Part shown: positions 8,328-16,789 of the stretch, piece by piece
How the letters are laid out: each line of letters opens with the position of its first letter
Position numbering within the stretch: the first letter of the stretch is position 1
Assembly: GCF_016916835.1 (NCBI RefSeq)
Contig: NZ_JAFFIX010000016.1
Coordinates: 1-64,000, forward strand
DNA: 64,000 nt
Source of the DNA: Actinacidiphila bryophytorum
GTDB lineage: Bacteria; Actinomycetota; Actinomycetes; Streptomycetales; Streptomycetaceae
Reading direction: 5' to 3'
Notes under the pieces: model-generated
What the model was told of the DNA's origin: nothing
Databases searched by the model: none
The model's input: only the letters and a program-made list of their open reading frames with translations
Program-made: the position numbers and the translations under genes

Positions 8328-8798
8328 TCAGGGCTTGGGGATGTCGAAGTAGTAGGTGAGGCTGCCGGCGAGCCGGATGTCGCCCTTGAGCTTGAGCTTG
8401 CGGGTGAAGAAGAGGGTGGGTCCCGAGGCGTTGCCCGACACCAGGCGGAGGAATTCGGGGGCGGCCATGGTGAGGCTCAACTGCGGTTCGCGGTCGGTGC
8501 GTTCCGGGGTGACGGTGCAGGTGCCGCCGCCGATGTGCGTCTCGTAGACGTCGTCGGCGCCGCCGTCGGCCGCGGTGATGCGCCAGCGGATCAACGCGTC
8601 CTTGCCTGCGGCGGCGTCCGGCTTGAAGAGGGTGTGCATCCGGCCGAAGACCTCGTCGAGCACGCGCCGGCGCTGCGGTCCGCCCATCAGCTCGGCAATC
8701 CGCCGGGTGGGCAGGCCCTTGACGATCCCGGCGAACTCCGCGGGCCCGACCGAGCCGAAGTCGAGGGTCTCCAGGTCGAGGTCGTCCGCTGCGGCCAT
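8328..8798 (-). CDS. SCP2 sterol-binding domain protein
   Basis: A 156-residue protein with an N-terminal helical segment and an SCP2-like fold from about residue 45 onward (KDALIRWRIT, ETHIGGGTCTV, PQLSLTMAAPEFLRLVSG, GDIRLAG). SCP2 folds bind acyl chains or sterol-like lipids. Here a cytosolic lipid- or acyl-CoA-binding role is likely. No signal peptide is visible. The gene is alone on its strand, and two closely spaced palindromes lie 12-42 bases before its start codon (8811-8840), so it is probably under a TetR-type repressor encoded elsewhere. Start is ATG at 8798 with a GGAAGG motif upstream. Confidence 0.8.
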   Translation of the reverse strand: MAAADDLDLETLDFGSVGPAEFAGIVKGLPTRRIAELMGGPQRRRVLDEVFGRMHTLFKPDAAAGKDALIRWRITAADGGADDVYETHIGGGTCTVTPERTDREPQLSLTMAAPEFLRLVSGNASGPTLFFTRKLKLKGDIRLAGSLTYYFDIPKP

Positions 8799-8810
8799 CG
8801 TCCACCTTCC

Positions 8811-8840
8811 TTACTCCAGAGTAAACTTACCGGTGAGTAA
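8811..8840. promoter_or_regulatory. Twin palindromic operator upstream of the SCP2 gene
   Basis: TTACTCCAGAGTAA (8811-8824) is a perfect 6+6 palindrome with a 2-base centre. It is followed 16 bp on, centre to centre, by TTACCGGTGAGTAA (8827-8840), an imperfect version of the same site. Two phased copies immediately upstream of a lipid-binding protein gene resemble TetR-family operators that control fatty-acid or lipid genes. The regulator is not in the window, and its identity is unknown. Confidence 0.7.
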
Positions 8841-8950
8841 GACTAGTTTCCGTACGTTCCGGTGACAACCCGCACCCGGCGCGGGCGACCGGGTCAGCGG
8901 AAGATCCGCGAATGGGCCGGAAAGCGGCGACACAGAGCAACCTTTACCCC

Positions 8951-8977
8951 TATGCTTCCGGTTCGGCACTTCCGAAC
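8951..8977 (+). promoter_or_regulatory. Possible promoter -10 and inverted repeat upstream of 9126
   Basis: TATGCT (8951-8956) fits a -10 hexamer, with a weak -35. It is followed at 8961-8977 by GTTCGG-N5-CCGAAC, a perfect 6-bp inverted repeat near the expected transcription start. The rest of 8799-9125 has no gene that I can support. Confidence 0.35.
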
Positions 8978-9125
8978 TGCCCGCAGCCAGGGGTGCCTTG
9001 CGGCCTGAGCCGCTTTCCTCGGCATGCCCCCACGCACCCGACGCGGCCCTCGAAGGCCGCATGTCGCGTTTGCCGGGCTGCCCTTCCCCACCGCTCGCGT
9101 TCCACCACCGAAAGGCGCACATCCC

Positions 9126-9428
9126 ATGTCCCAGCCCCAGACCCTCGGCAACGGCCAGAACACCTCGTGGGAGAAGTTCTGGTACGTGCTCGGCTGCATC
9201 TACTTCGGCGCCTACTACCTGTCCAAGGTCCCGGCGAAGAAGGCCCTCAGCGAGTACGGCCTGGTGGAGATGACCAGCGCCGAGAAGTTCTGGTACGTCG
9301 TGCTGTGCATCTTCGTCGGTCTCGGCTACTTCAACAAGGTCATCATGAAGCGCGCGCTGTCCGAGGTCCGCTTCGCCGCCCCGCAGGCCTTCGCGGCCCC
9401 GGCCGGCCAGCCGCCGTACGGCGCCTGA
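9126..9428 (+). CDS. Small protein with internal tandem duplication, function unknown
   Basis: I do not recognise a family. The 100-residue protein has two copies of a roughly 32-residue motif. The first, near residues 13-44, contains EKFWYVLGCIYFGAYY-x-SKV-x2-KKALSE; the second, near 51-82, contains EKFWYVVLCIFVGLGYFNKV-x3-KRALSE. Each copy is an amphipathic-to-hydrophobic helix long enough to be membrane-inserted, ending in a basic turn and ALSE. The C-terminus (about 18 residues) is Ala/Pro rich. Start is ATG at 9126, preceded by GAAAGG 12 bases upstream; an upstream in-frame ATG at 9024 would add a low-complexity arginine-rich stretch and is rejected. A two-helix membrane-associated protein is the best description. 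Confidence 0.7.
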   Translation: MSQPQTLGNGQNTSWEKFWYVLGCIYFGAYYLSKVPAKKALSEYGLVEMTSAEKFWYVVLCIFVGLGYFNKVIMKRALSEVRFAAPQAFAAPAGQPPYGA

Positions 9429-9472
9429 CGCCGCCGGCAGCGCGGCCCGGCAGGCGCCTCCCGCCAGGGGTG

Positions 9473-10903
9473 TCAGCGCCGGGCCGCGCGCCGCAGGTGC
9501 CGCAGGACGGCACGGGCCGCGTTGTGGCCGCTCATACCGTGCACGCCGGGACCCGGCGGGGTCGCGGACGAGCACAGGAAGACCCCGGGCCGCCGGGTCG
9601 CGTACGGCACCGCGGCGAGCCGCGGGCGCAGCACCGCCTGCAGGCCCGCGAAGGCGCCGCAGGCAACGTCGCCGCCCACGTAGTTGGCGTTGCGCGCGGC
9701 CAGTCCCGCGGGGCCGGTGACGGCGCGGGCCAGCACCAGGTCGCGGAAGCCCGGCGCGAAGCGCTCGATCTGCCGCTCGACGGCGTCGGTGGCGTCGCCG
9801 TGCCAGTCGTGCGGGACGTGCCCGTAGGCCCAGAAGACGTGCTTGCCCTCCGGCGCCCGTGACGGGTCCACCACGGTGGGCTGCGAGGTGATCAGGAACG
9901 GGGTGTGCGGCGGGCGCCCGGTGACCGCCCGGTTCAGCGCGTCGCCGATCTCGGTGTAGGTCGGGCCGACGTGGATGGTGCCGGCCCGCCTGGCCGGCTC
10001 GGCCGTCCACGGGACGGGTCCTTCCAGGGCGTAGTCGATCTTGAAGACCGAGGGGCCGTAGCGGTAGCCGCGGTAGGCGTCGCCGAGCGCGGCGATCCTG
10101 GCCAGCGCGGTCGGCGAGGTGTCGAAGACATAGGCCCTGGCCGGCGGCAGCTCGTCCAGCTTGCGCACGGTCACGCCGGTGCGGATCTCGCCGCCCAGCT
10201 CGGTCAGGTACCCGGCCAGCGCGTCGGAGATCGCCTGCGAGCCGCCGCGGGCCACCGGCCAGCCCCGCTCGTGCGCCGCCAGCGCGAACATCATCGCCAT
10301 CGCCCCGGTGAAGGGCTGGCTCAGCCGGGAGATCGCGTGCCCCGCGAGCCCGGCGAGCATCCCGCGGGCCTTGGCGTCGCGGAAGCGCAGCGCCAGCAGC
10401 GAGGCGGGCGGGGTGCCGGTCAGCCCGAAGCGCAGGAAGCGGTAGGGGTCGCGGGGTATGCCCGCCCACTGCGGGCGGAAGAAGTCCGCGGCGATGGTGT
10501 CCCAGTGGCCGGTGTAGGGCGCCATCAGCTTGCGGTACGTGCCCGCGTCGCGCGGCCCCAGCGACGCGGCGGTCTCGCCGACCGTACGGCCGAGCACCGC
10601 GGCGGTGCCGTCGGGGAAGGGGTGCGCCATCGGCACCTCGGGCTGCACCCACTCCAGGCCGTGCCTGGCCAGCGGCAGCGCCTGGAAGGCGGGCGAGCCG
10701 ATGCCGAAGGGGTGCACGGCCGAGCAGGGGTCGTGCCGGAAGCCCGGCAGCGTCAGCTCCTCGGTGCGCGCGCCGCCGCCCACGGTGTCCGCGGCCTCGT
10801 AGACCTGCACGCTCAGGCCCGCGCGGGCCAGTTCGACCGCGGCGGTCAGCCCGTTGGGTCCCGCGCCGACGACCACCGCGTCGGCGACCACGGCCCGCCT
10901 CAC
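9473..10903 (-). CDS. FAD-dependent oxidoreductase, phytoene desaturase-like
   Basis: A 476-residue protein opening with an FAD-binding dinucleotide motif, VVVGAGPNGLTAAVELARAG, at about residues 9-28, followed by the acidic residue of the second strand (VYEAAD). The C-terminus has the second flavin segment (FLCSSATPPGPGVHGMSGHNAARAVLRHL). This arrangement is shared by the phytoene desaturase/carotenoid isomerase and amine oxidase superfamily; the substrate is unknown and no carotenoid genes are nearby. Start is taken as GTG at 10903, just before the Rossmann strand; the frame is open further upstream only through low-complexity sequence. The 160 bases to the next gene hold nothing that I recognise. 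Confidence 0.8.
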   Translation of the reverse strand: MRRAVVADAVVVGAGPNGLTAAVELARAGLSVQVYEAADTVGGGARTEELTLPGFRHDPCSAVHPFGIGSPAFQALPLARHGLEWVQPEVPMAHPFPDGTAAVLGRTVGETAASLGPRDAGTYRKLMAPYTGHWDTIAADFFRPQWAGIPRDPYRFLRFGLTGTPPASLLALRFRDAKARGMLAGLAGHAISRLSQPFTGAMAMMFALAAHERGWPVARGGSQAISDALAGYLTELGGEIRTGVTVRKLDELPPARAYVFDTSPTALARIAALGDAYRGYRYGPSVFKIDYALEGPVPWTAEPARRAGTIHVGPTYTEIGDALNRAVTGRPPHTPFLITSQPTVVDPSRAPEGKHVFWAYGHVPHDWHGDATDAVERQIERFAPGFRDLVLARAVTGPAGLAARNANYVGGDVACGAFAGLQAVLRPRLAAVPYATRRPGVFLCSSATPPGPGVHGMSGHNAARAVLRHLRRAARR

Positions 10904-11066
10904 GGCCGGGCCGCCGTCCGGCCGGCCGGGTTGTGCTGCACACCGACTCCGTTGCCCATGGCGCCATCCAACCAGACGCCGGGGCAGCGTGGTTCCGCAC
11001 CCCGCAAGGCACCCGGCAGGGCACCCCGCCCCGCCTCCCGCCCGGCCTCCCGCACCGCCGCCGCCC

Positions 11067-12080
11067 TCACGACAGTGCGGGGATGACCTGCTCGCCGTAG
11101 GCGTCGACGACCGCCTCCTTGGCGTCGTGCATGTCGTAGACGGCGAAGTGGTCGACGCCCAGGTCGCGCAGCGCCTCCAGCTTTTCGACATGCGCCTGCG
11201 GCGGGCCGATCAGGCAGAAGCGGTCCACGATCTCGTCGGGCACGAAGGCGGTGTCGGGATTGCCGCTGCGGCCGTGGTGGGCGTAGTCGTAGCCCTGCCG
11301 CTGCTTGATGTACGCCGTCAGCTCGTCGGGGACCAGCCCGGAGTGCTCGCCGTAGCGGCCGACCAGGTCGGCGACGTGGTTGCCGACCATGCCGCCGAAC
11401 CAGCGGCACTGCTCGCGGGCGTGCGCCAGGGCCTGCGGGGAGTCGTCGGCGGTGACGTAGGCGGGGGCGGCGACGCAGACGGTGACGGACGCCGGGTCGC
11501 GGCCGGCCGACTCGGCCGCCGCCCTGACCGCCTTGACCATCCACTCGGTGAGGTAGACGTCGGCGAGCTGCAGGATGAAGCCGTCGGCCAGCTGCCCGGC
11601 CATGGCCAGCGCCTTGGGGCCGTACGCGGCCATCCACACCGGCAGCCGGCCGTCCTCGACCCACGGGATGCGCAGCGCGGTGCCGTCGACCACCGCCTCG
11701 CGGCCCTCGGCGAGGTCGCGGATGGCGGTGATGGCCTCGCCGAGCCTGGCCAGGGTGTTGGGCGGGCGGCCCGCAACCCGCATCGCCGAGTCGCCGCGGC
11801 CGATGCCGCACACCGTGCGGTTGCCGTACATGGAGTTGAGGGTCGCGAAGGTGGAGGCGGTCACCTCCCAGGTGCGGGTGCCCGGGTTGGTGACCATGGT
11901 GCCCACGGTGAGCCGCTCGGTGTGGTCCAGGATGCGGCTGTGGATGACGAACGGCTCCTGCCACAGCACGGCGGAGTCGAAGGTCCAGCCGTGGGTGAAT
12001 CCGTTGCGCTCGGCACGCCGCATCAGCTCGACGACGTCGGACGCGGGCGGGTCGGTCTGCAGTACGAGGCCGAAGTCCAT
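11067..12080 (-). CDS. LLM-class F420-dependent oxidoreductase
   Basis: A 337-residue luciferase-like (TIM-barrel) protein, starting MDFGLVLQTDPPASDVVELM. The TMVTNPGTRTWEVTASTFATL and GIGRGDSAMR segments are typical of deazaflavin (F420)-dependent members. It is the last gene of the minus-strand pyrimidine-catabolism cluster, 27 bases after the dihydropyrimidinase gene. LLM proteins of this kind are repeatedly found beside hydantoinases. The cluster lacks a flavin/Fe-S dihydropyrimidine dehydrogenase, so this enzyme is a candidate for the reductive step, but that is inference from position only. Start is ATG at 12080, with GAAAGGAG upstream. Confidence 0.85.
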   Translation of the reverse strand: MDFGLVLQTDPPASDVVELMRRAERNGFTHGWTFDSAVLWQEPFVIHSRILDHTERLTVGTMVTNPGTRTWEVTASTFATLNSMYGNRTVCGIGRGDSAMRVAGRPPNTLARLGEAITAIRDLAEGREAVVDGTALRIPWVEDGRLPVWMAAYGPKALAMAGQLADGFILQLADVYLTEWMVKAVRAAAESAGRDPASVTVCVAAPAYVTADDSPQALAHAREQCRWFGGMVGNHVADLVGRYGEHSGLVPDELTAYIKQRQGYDYAHHGRSGNPDTAFVPDEIVDRFCLIGPPQAHVEKLEALRDLGVDHFAVYDMHDAKEAVVDAYGEQVIPALS

Positions 12081-12107
12081 GGCCGCACTCCTTTCGTGAC
12101 GGGGGGC

Positions 12108-13514
12108 TCAGAGGTACTGGCAGATGCCGCGCGGGGTGTACTGGCCGTGTCCCGCCCGGCCGACGTACGCCTGCTGCTCGATCACCGGGACGCCGCGGGA
12201 GAGCACGGTCTCGACCCGGCCGGTGAGCCGGCGGCCCTCGTAGGCGGAGTAGTCGACGTTCATGTGGTGGGTGCTCGCCGACAGCGTCTGCTCGGCGTGC
12301 GGGTCGTAGACCACGACGTCCGCGTCCGCGCCCGGGGCGATGGTGCCCTTGCGCGGGTAGAGGCCGAACATCCGGGCGGGGGCGGCGCAGGCGATGTCGA
12401 TCCAGCGGCGGCGGGTGATGTGCCCGTCGACCACGGCCTGGTGGAGCAGGTCCATGCGGTGCTCGACGCCCGGCATGCCGTTGGGGATCTTCGAGAAGTC
12501 GCCGCGGCCCATCTCCTTCTGCCCCGAGAAGCAGAACGGGCAGTGGTCGGTGGAGACCACCTGGAGGTCGTCGGTGCGCAGTCCCCGCCACAGCGCGGCC
12601 TGGTGCTCGCGCGGGCGCAGCGGCGTACTGCACACGTACTTGGCGCCCTCGAAGTCCGGCTCCGCCAGGTTGTCCGTGGACAGGAACAGGTACTGCGGGC
12701 AGGTCTCGCCGAAGACCGGCAGGCCGAGGTCGCGGGCCGCGGCCAGTTCCGCGACGGCCTGCTCGGCCGAGACGTGCACCACGTAGAGCGGGGAGCCGGC
12801 GACCCGGGCCAGCTGGACCGCGCGGTGGGTGGCCTCGGCCTCCAGCAGCGCATGCCGCACCTCGCCGTGGTAGCGGGGGTCGGTCTTCCCCGCGGCGAGC
12901 GCCTGCTGCACCAGGACGTCGATGGCGATGCCGTTCTCGGCGTGCATCATCACCAGGCCGCCGTTGCCGGAGGCGCGCTGCATGGCGCGCAGGATCTGCC
13001 CGTCGTCGCTGTAGAAGACGCCCGGGTAGGCCATGAACATCTTGAAGCTGGTGACGCCCTCCTCGACCAGGGTGTCCATCTCGGCGAGCGTCTTGTCGTT
13101 GACGTCGGCGACGATCATGTGGAAGCCGTAGTCGATGGCGCACTGGGCGTCGGCCTTGGCGTGCCACGCGTCGAGCCCGGCACGCAGCGAGGCGCCCACG
13201 CCCTGGATCGCGAAGTCCACGACGGTCGTGGTGCCGCCCCAGGCGGCGGCCCTGGTGCCGGTCTCGAAGGTGTCGGACGCGGTGGTGCCGCCGAAGGGCA
13301 TCTGCATGTGGGTGTGCCCGTCGACACCGCCGGGGATGACGTACTTGCCGGTGGCGTCGATGACGGTCCCCGCGGTCCAGCCGGCCGCGGTGTCGCTGTC
13401 GTGCGCGGCGAGCGCGGCGATCCTGCCGCCCTCGATCAGGACGTCGGCGTGCATCTCGTCGGCGGCGGTGACGACCAGGCCGCCGCGGACGACGGTACGG
13501 TCTGCGGTGCTCAT
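12108..13514 (-). CDS. hydA: Dihydropyrimidinase (D-hydantoinase)
   Basis: A 468-residue cyclic amidohydrolase. The HxH zinc motif is His67 and His69 (GGVDGHTHMQMPFGG), and the carbamylated bridging lysine is Lys158 (GVTSFKMFMAYPG). The later metal ligands are also present (MMHAENG, VVHVSAEQA, STDHCPF). It opens dihydrouracil or dihydrothymine to the N-carbamoyl beta-amino acid, which the neighbouring nitrilase-family amidase would then hydrolyse. Start is ATG at 13514, overlapping the aminotransferase stop by 4 bases (ATGA); the frame is open much further upstream but only as a shadow of that gene. Length is normal for the family. Confidence 0.93.
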   Translation of the reverse strand: MSTADRTVVRGGLVVTAADEMHADVLIEGGRIAALAAHDSDTAAGWTAGTVIDATGKYVIPGGVDGHTHMQMPFGGTTASDTFETGTRAAAWGGTTTVVDFAIQGVGASLRAGLDAWHAKADAQCAIDYGFHMIVADVNDKTLAEMDTLVEEGVTSFKMFMAYPGVFYSDDGQILRAMQRASGNGGLVMMHAENGIAIDVLVQQALAAGKTDPRYHGEVRHALLEAEATHRAVQLARVAGSPLYVVHVSAEQAVAELAAARDLGLPVFGETCPQYLFLSTDNLAEPDFEGAKYVCSTPLRPREHQAALWRGLRTDDLQVVSTDHCPFCFSGQKEMGRGDFSKIPNGMPGVEHRMDLLHQAVVDGHITRRRWIDIACAAPARMFGLYPRKGTIAPGADADVVVYDPHAEQTLSASTHHMNVDYSAYEGRRLTGRVETVLSRGVPVIEQQAYVGRAGHGQYTPRGICQYL

Positions 13515-14866
13515 ACGGTGATGCCTCCCGTGCCGGCCGCCGCCGGGCTCTCCAGTGCGGTCTGCGCCGCCTTCAGCGCCGCTTCGAGCGCGGCGGCGCC
13601 CTCCTCGGCCTCCGCGACGGTCAGCGACAGCGGCGGGGCGATCCGCAGCACGTTGCCCGCCCTGCCGCCCTTGCCGATGAGCAGGCCCTGCTCCCTGGCC
13701 GCCTCCAGGACCAGGCCCGCGGCCTGCGCGGACGGCTGGCCGGTGCCGGGCACGACGAGTTCGACGCCCAGCATCAGGCCGCGCCCGCGCACCTCGCGCA
13801 CCACGCCGAGTCCCGCCCCGACGGACTCGAGCCGGGCCTTGAGCAGGCCGCCGACCCGGCGGGCGTTGCCGGGCAGGTCGTGGTCGATGAGGTAGCCGAG
13901 GTTGGCCAGGGCGGCAGCGGCGGTGACCGGGCTGCCGCCGAAGGTGGAGATCGAGTTGGCGGTCAGGCAGTTCATCACCTCGGCGCGGGCCACGACACCG
14001 CCCATCGACATGCCGTTGCCGATGCCCTTGGCGAAGGTGAGGATGTCCGGCGGACCGGCCTCGCCGTGCGCCTGCCAGCCCCAGAAGTGCTCGCCCGTGC
14101 GGCCCCAGCCGGTCTGCACCTCGTCGGTGATCCACAGGATGCCGTGCCGGTCGAGCACCTGCTTGAAGGCCGCGAACAGCCCGTCGGGCGGCAGGGTGAA
14201 GCCGCCGACGCCCTGGACGGGTTCCGCGATCAGCGCGGCGACCGTGCCGCCGGCCTGCCCGAGCACGTCTTCGAGGTCGGCGACGCAGGCGGTGACGAAC
14301 TCGGCGTCCGACAGGTGCGCGTACGGCCCGCGGCTGCGCACCCCGCCGTGCACGTACAGCGTCTGCAGCGGCGACAGGCTGGTCGGCGACCAGGCCGAGT
14401 TGCCGGTGATGCCGATCGCGCTGAAGGACCTGCCGTGGTAGCTGTTGCGCAGCGCCAGGATCTGGTTGGACCTGCGGTACGACGTCGCCAGCAGCAGCGC
14501 GGTGTCGTTGGCCTCGGTGCCGGAGGTGGTGAAGAAGACCCGCGCGTCGGGGATGCCGGACAGCCGCGCGATCCGCTCGGCCAACTCGACGGCCTGGCTG
14601 CTCAGATACAGCGTCGAGGAGTGCAGCAGCCTGCCCGCCTGGTCCGCGACGGCCGCGGCGACCTCGGGCAGGGCGTGCGCGGTCATCGTGGTGAGGATGC
14701 CGCCGAAGAAGTCCAGGTAGCGGTTGCCCTCGGCGTCCCAGACGTGGCGGCCCTCGCCGTGGGTCAGCTCGATCGGCTGCGCATAGTACGTGGCCAGCCA
14801 GTCCGGCAGCACCGCCTGGTGCCGTGCGTGCAGGGCGGCATGGGTGCCCGCGGTTCCGTTCGCCAT
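13511..14866 (-). CDS. Class III PLP-dependent aminotransferase
   Basis: A 451-residue class III (omega) aminotransferase. The PLP lysine is Lys280 (ILTFAKGIGNG), and the ITDEVQTGWGRTG strand about 30 residues earlier provides the PLP-binding aspartate. FFTTSGTEANDTA near residue 111 is the phosphate-binding region. Between beta-ureidopropionase and dihydropyrimidinase it probably removes beta-alanine or beta-aminoisobutyrate by transamination, giving malonate semialdehyde or its methyl derivative. Alanine-glyoxylate activity is the main alternative on sequence grounds. The gene is 4 bases after the nitrilase gene and overlaps hydA, so all are one operon. Confidence 0.88.
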   Translation of the reverse strand: MANGTAGTHAALHARHQAVLPDWLATYYAQPIELTHGEGRHVWDAEGNRYLDFFGGILTTMTAHALPEVAAAVADQAGRLLHSSTLYLSSQAVELAERIARLSGIPDARVFFTTSGTEANDTALLLATSYRRSNQILALRNSYHGRSFSAIGITGNSAWSPTSLSPLQTLYVHGGVRSRGPYAHLSDAEFVTACVADLEDVLGQAGGTVAALIAEPVQGVGGFTLPPDGLFAAFKQVLDRHGILWITDEVQTGWGRTGEHFWGWQAHGEAGPPDILTFAKGIGNGMSMGGVVARAEVMNCLTANSISTFGGSPVTAAAALANLGYLIDHDLPGNARRVGGLLKARLESVGAGLGVVREVRGRGLMLGVELVVPGTGQPSAQAAGLVLEAAREQGLLIGKGGRAGNVLRIAPPLSLTVAEAEEGAAALEAALKAAQTALESPAAAGTGGITV

Positions 14867-14870
14867 CGGC

Positions 14871-15713
14871 TCAGGCCTCCGTCAGGTCGCCGTAGGCGTC
14901 GGGCCTGCGGTCGCGGTAGAAGGCCCACTGGTTGCGGACCTCGTCGATCAGGCCGAAGTCCAGGTCGCGGACCAGCAGTTCCTCCTTGCTGTCGGAGGCG
15001 GTGCCGTCCACGAACTGCCCGCGCGGGTCGACGAAGTAGCTGGTGCCGTAGAAGTCGTTGTCGCCGTACTCCTCGCGGCCCACCCGGTTGATCGCGGCGA
15101 CGAAGTACTCGTTGGCGACGGCGGCGGCCGGCTGCTCCAGCTGCCACAGGTACGCGGAAAGGCCGCGGCTGGTGGCGCTCGGGTTGTACACCAGCTGCGC
15201 GCCCGCCAGGCCGAGCGCGCGCCAGCCCTCGGGGAAGTGCCGGTCGTAGCAGATGTAGACGCCGATCCTGCCGACCGCGGTGTCGAAGACCGGCCAGCCC
15301 AGATTGCCCGGTTTGAAGTAGTACTTCTCCCAGAAGCCGGACACCTGCGGGATGTGGTGCTTGCGGTACTTGCCGAGGAAGCTGCCGTCCGCGTCGATGA
15401 CCGCGGCGGTGTTGAAGTAGACCCCCGGCTGCTCGACCTCGAAGACCGGCACGACGATCACCATGCCCGTCTCCCGGGCGAGTTCCTGCATGCGCCGCAC
15501 CGTCGGCCCGTCGGGCACCGCTTCCGCCCACCGGTAGTGCTCGGCCTCCTGCACCTGGCAGAAGTAGGGGGCGTTGAAGACCTCCTGGAAACCGATCACC
15601 TTCGCGCCCTGCGCGGCGGCGGCTCTCGCGTGTTCCTCGTGCTTGGCGATCATGCTCTCGGTGTCACCGGTCCAGGTCGCCTGGACCAGCGCGGCACGCA
15701 CGACATTGCTCAT
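14871..15713 (-). CDS. Beta-ureidopropionase, nitrilase superfamily
   Basis: A 280-residue carbon-nitrogen hydrolase with the complete catalytic triad Glu44 (GFQEVF), Lys118 (KYRKHHIP) and Cys155 (YICYDRHFPEG). The sequence around them resembles beta-ureidopropionase and N-carbamoyl-D-amino-acid amidohydrolase more than nitrile-cleaving enzymes. It would release beta-alanine, CO2 and ammonia from N-carbamoyl-beta-alanine. It is the first gene of the minus-strand operon, whose promoter lies at 15778-15806. Start is ATG at 15713 with GGAGC upstream. Confidence 0.9.
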   Translation of the reverse strand: MSNVVRAALVQATWTGDTESMIAKHEEHARAAAAQGAKVIGFQEVFNAPYFCQVQEAEHYRWAEAVPDGPTVRRMQELARETGMVIVVPVFEVEQPGVYFNTAAVIDADGSFLGKYRKHHIPQVSGFWEKYYFKPGNLGWPVFDTAVGRIGVYICYDRHFPEGWRALGLAGAQLVYNPSATSRGLSAYLWQLEQPAAAVANEYFVAAINRVGREEYGDNDFYGTSYFVDPRGQFVDGTASDSKEELLVRDLDFGLIDEVRNQWAFYRDRRPDAYGDLTEA

Positions 15714-15748
15714 GGCAGCAGCTCCTCTGACGCGACGTCACGCCGGTT

Positions 15749-15806
15749 CTACGCACGTAGATCCCCGCCGTCCGACGAACGTAAGTCCCTCGCCCCACTC
15801 TGACAA
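15749..15806 (-). promoter_or_regulatory. Promoter and operator of the pyrimidine-catabolism operon
   Basis: On the minus strand a -35 TTGTCA (15801-15806) and a -10 TACGTT (15778-15783) are 17 bases apart, a good housekeeping sigma spacing. About 20 bases downstream is the palindrome CTACGTGCGTAG (15749-15760), well placed to block transcription. The remaining sequence to 16061 holds no gene that I can support. Confidence 0.55.
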
Positions 15807-16061
15807 GGCCCCCGCCGTTACCGCCTGACGTCACCGATGTTTCGCCCGCGCCCGACCCATACGGCGCACTGCACCCCGGCCGGTGGCTTGAAGCAGCTCA
15901 TGGCCCCAGGGGCGGTGCGGGGCACGTTCGAGGGGCGCGCCGTGCGGGGCCGGACCCCGCGGGCGGGCGAATCGAACGGCCGCGGATGCGCTGCGCGTAC
16001 TTCCCGCCATAGTCAGCCATTCGGCTGAGCAGGCGGAAAATACGCATTTACCGTACGGAAT

Positions 16062-16781
16062 GTGAAAGCTGTACGTCGGAGGAAGGTGGCGTGCCGTGGC
16101 GCGGCCGTCATCGCCGCGCCTTTGCTGGTGCTGCTCGCCGCGCCGTCGTCCGCGCCTGCGGCGCCGCAATCCGGCCCCGGCCCCGGCTTCGGCGGAGTGT
16201 CGGTGGGGGTCGGGTGCGGGCCGGGCGGCGGCTGCGGCATCGCCGTGACCCTGTGCGACGGCCACGGGCACGCCACGGATGTGCTGCGGCTGATCGCCGC
16301 GGTGCCGCTGCTGCCGCCCGGACGGCTGGGCGTACGGGTGGGGGGCGCGTGCCCGTCCCGTACGCCGACGGCTCCGCCTACGGTGCCGACGAGTCCGCCG
16401 ACGGTGCCGCCGAGCGGGCCGCCGACGGTGCCGGACTCGCCGCCCCCGGGTACGCGGCCGCCGGGTACGCCACCCGGTACGGCGCCGCCTGCGACGCCGG
16501 GTGCGCCTTCGGGGGTGCCGTCAGGTGCCGCGCCCCGGGTGGCGGTGCCGCGGGCGGTGGCCTCCCGGGCCGGGGCCGCGGAGGTGGTCGTGACCCGGAC
16601 CCGTACGCCGGCGTCACCTGTGCCGTCGCCCTCCGTCAGCTCCCCGTACCCGGTCGCCGGCGGACCCTACCCGCAGGGCGCGGGCGACGGCACGCGCTGG
16701 TGGCTCATGACCATGGCCGTCGTCCTGCTGCCCGCGGTACTCGCCGCACTCCCCTTCCGCCACGTCCGGCGCCGTCACTGA
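16062..16781 (+). CDS. Secreted, membrane-anchored Pro/Thr-rich protein of unknown function
   Basis: I do not recognise a family. The 239-residue protein begins with a signal peptide (basic residues, then AAVIAAPLLVLLAAPSSAPAA). A small Gly/Cys-rich domain with three or four cysteines follows (GVGCGPGGGCGIAVTLCDGHGH), then a long Pro/Thr/Ser-rich linker of about 90 residues with repeated PPTVP motifs. It ends with one transmembrane helix (LMTMAVVLLPAVLAALPF) and a basic tail RHVRRRH. This is the layout of a surface protein anchored at its C-terminus and spanning the wall, though no LPxTG sorting motif is present. Start is GTG at 16062; the ribosome binding site is weak. It is 8 bases from the next gene. 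Confidence 0.65.
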   Translation: MKAVRRRKVACRGAAVIAAPLLVLLAAPSSAPAAPQSGPGPGFGGVSVGVGCGPGGGCGIAVTLCDGHGHATDVLRLIAAVPLLPPGRLGVRVGGACPSRTPTAPPTVPTSPPTVPPSGPPTVPDSPPPGTRPPGTPPGTAPPATPGAPSGVPSGAAPRVAVPRAVASRAGAAEVVVTRTRTPASPVPSPSVSSPYPVAGGPYPQGAGDGTRWWLMTMAVVLLPAVLAALPFRHVRRRH

Positions 16782-16789
16782 GGAGTTCC

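Noticed and set aside
10854..13895. Plus-strand open frame of about 1000 codons over the pyrimidine cluster
   Set aside because: Antisense to hydA and its neighbours; composition is Gly/Val/Arg-rich with no domain, as expected from reading the complement of GC-rich genes.
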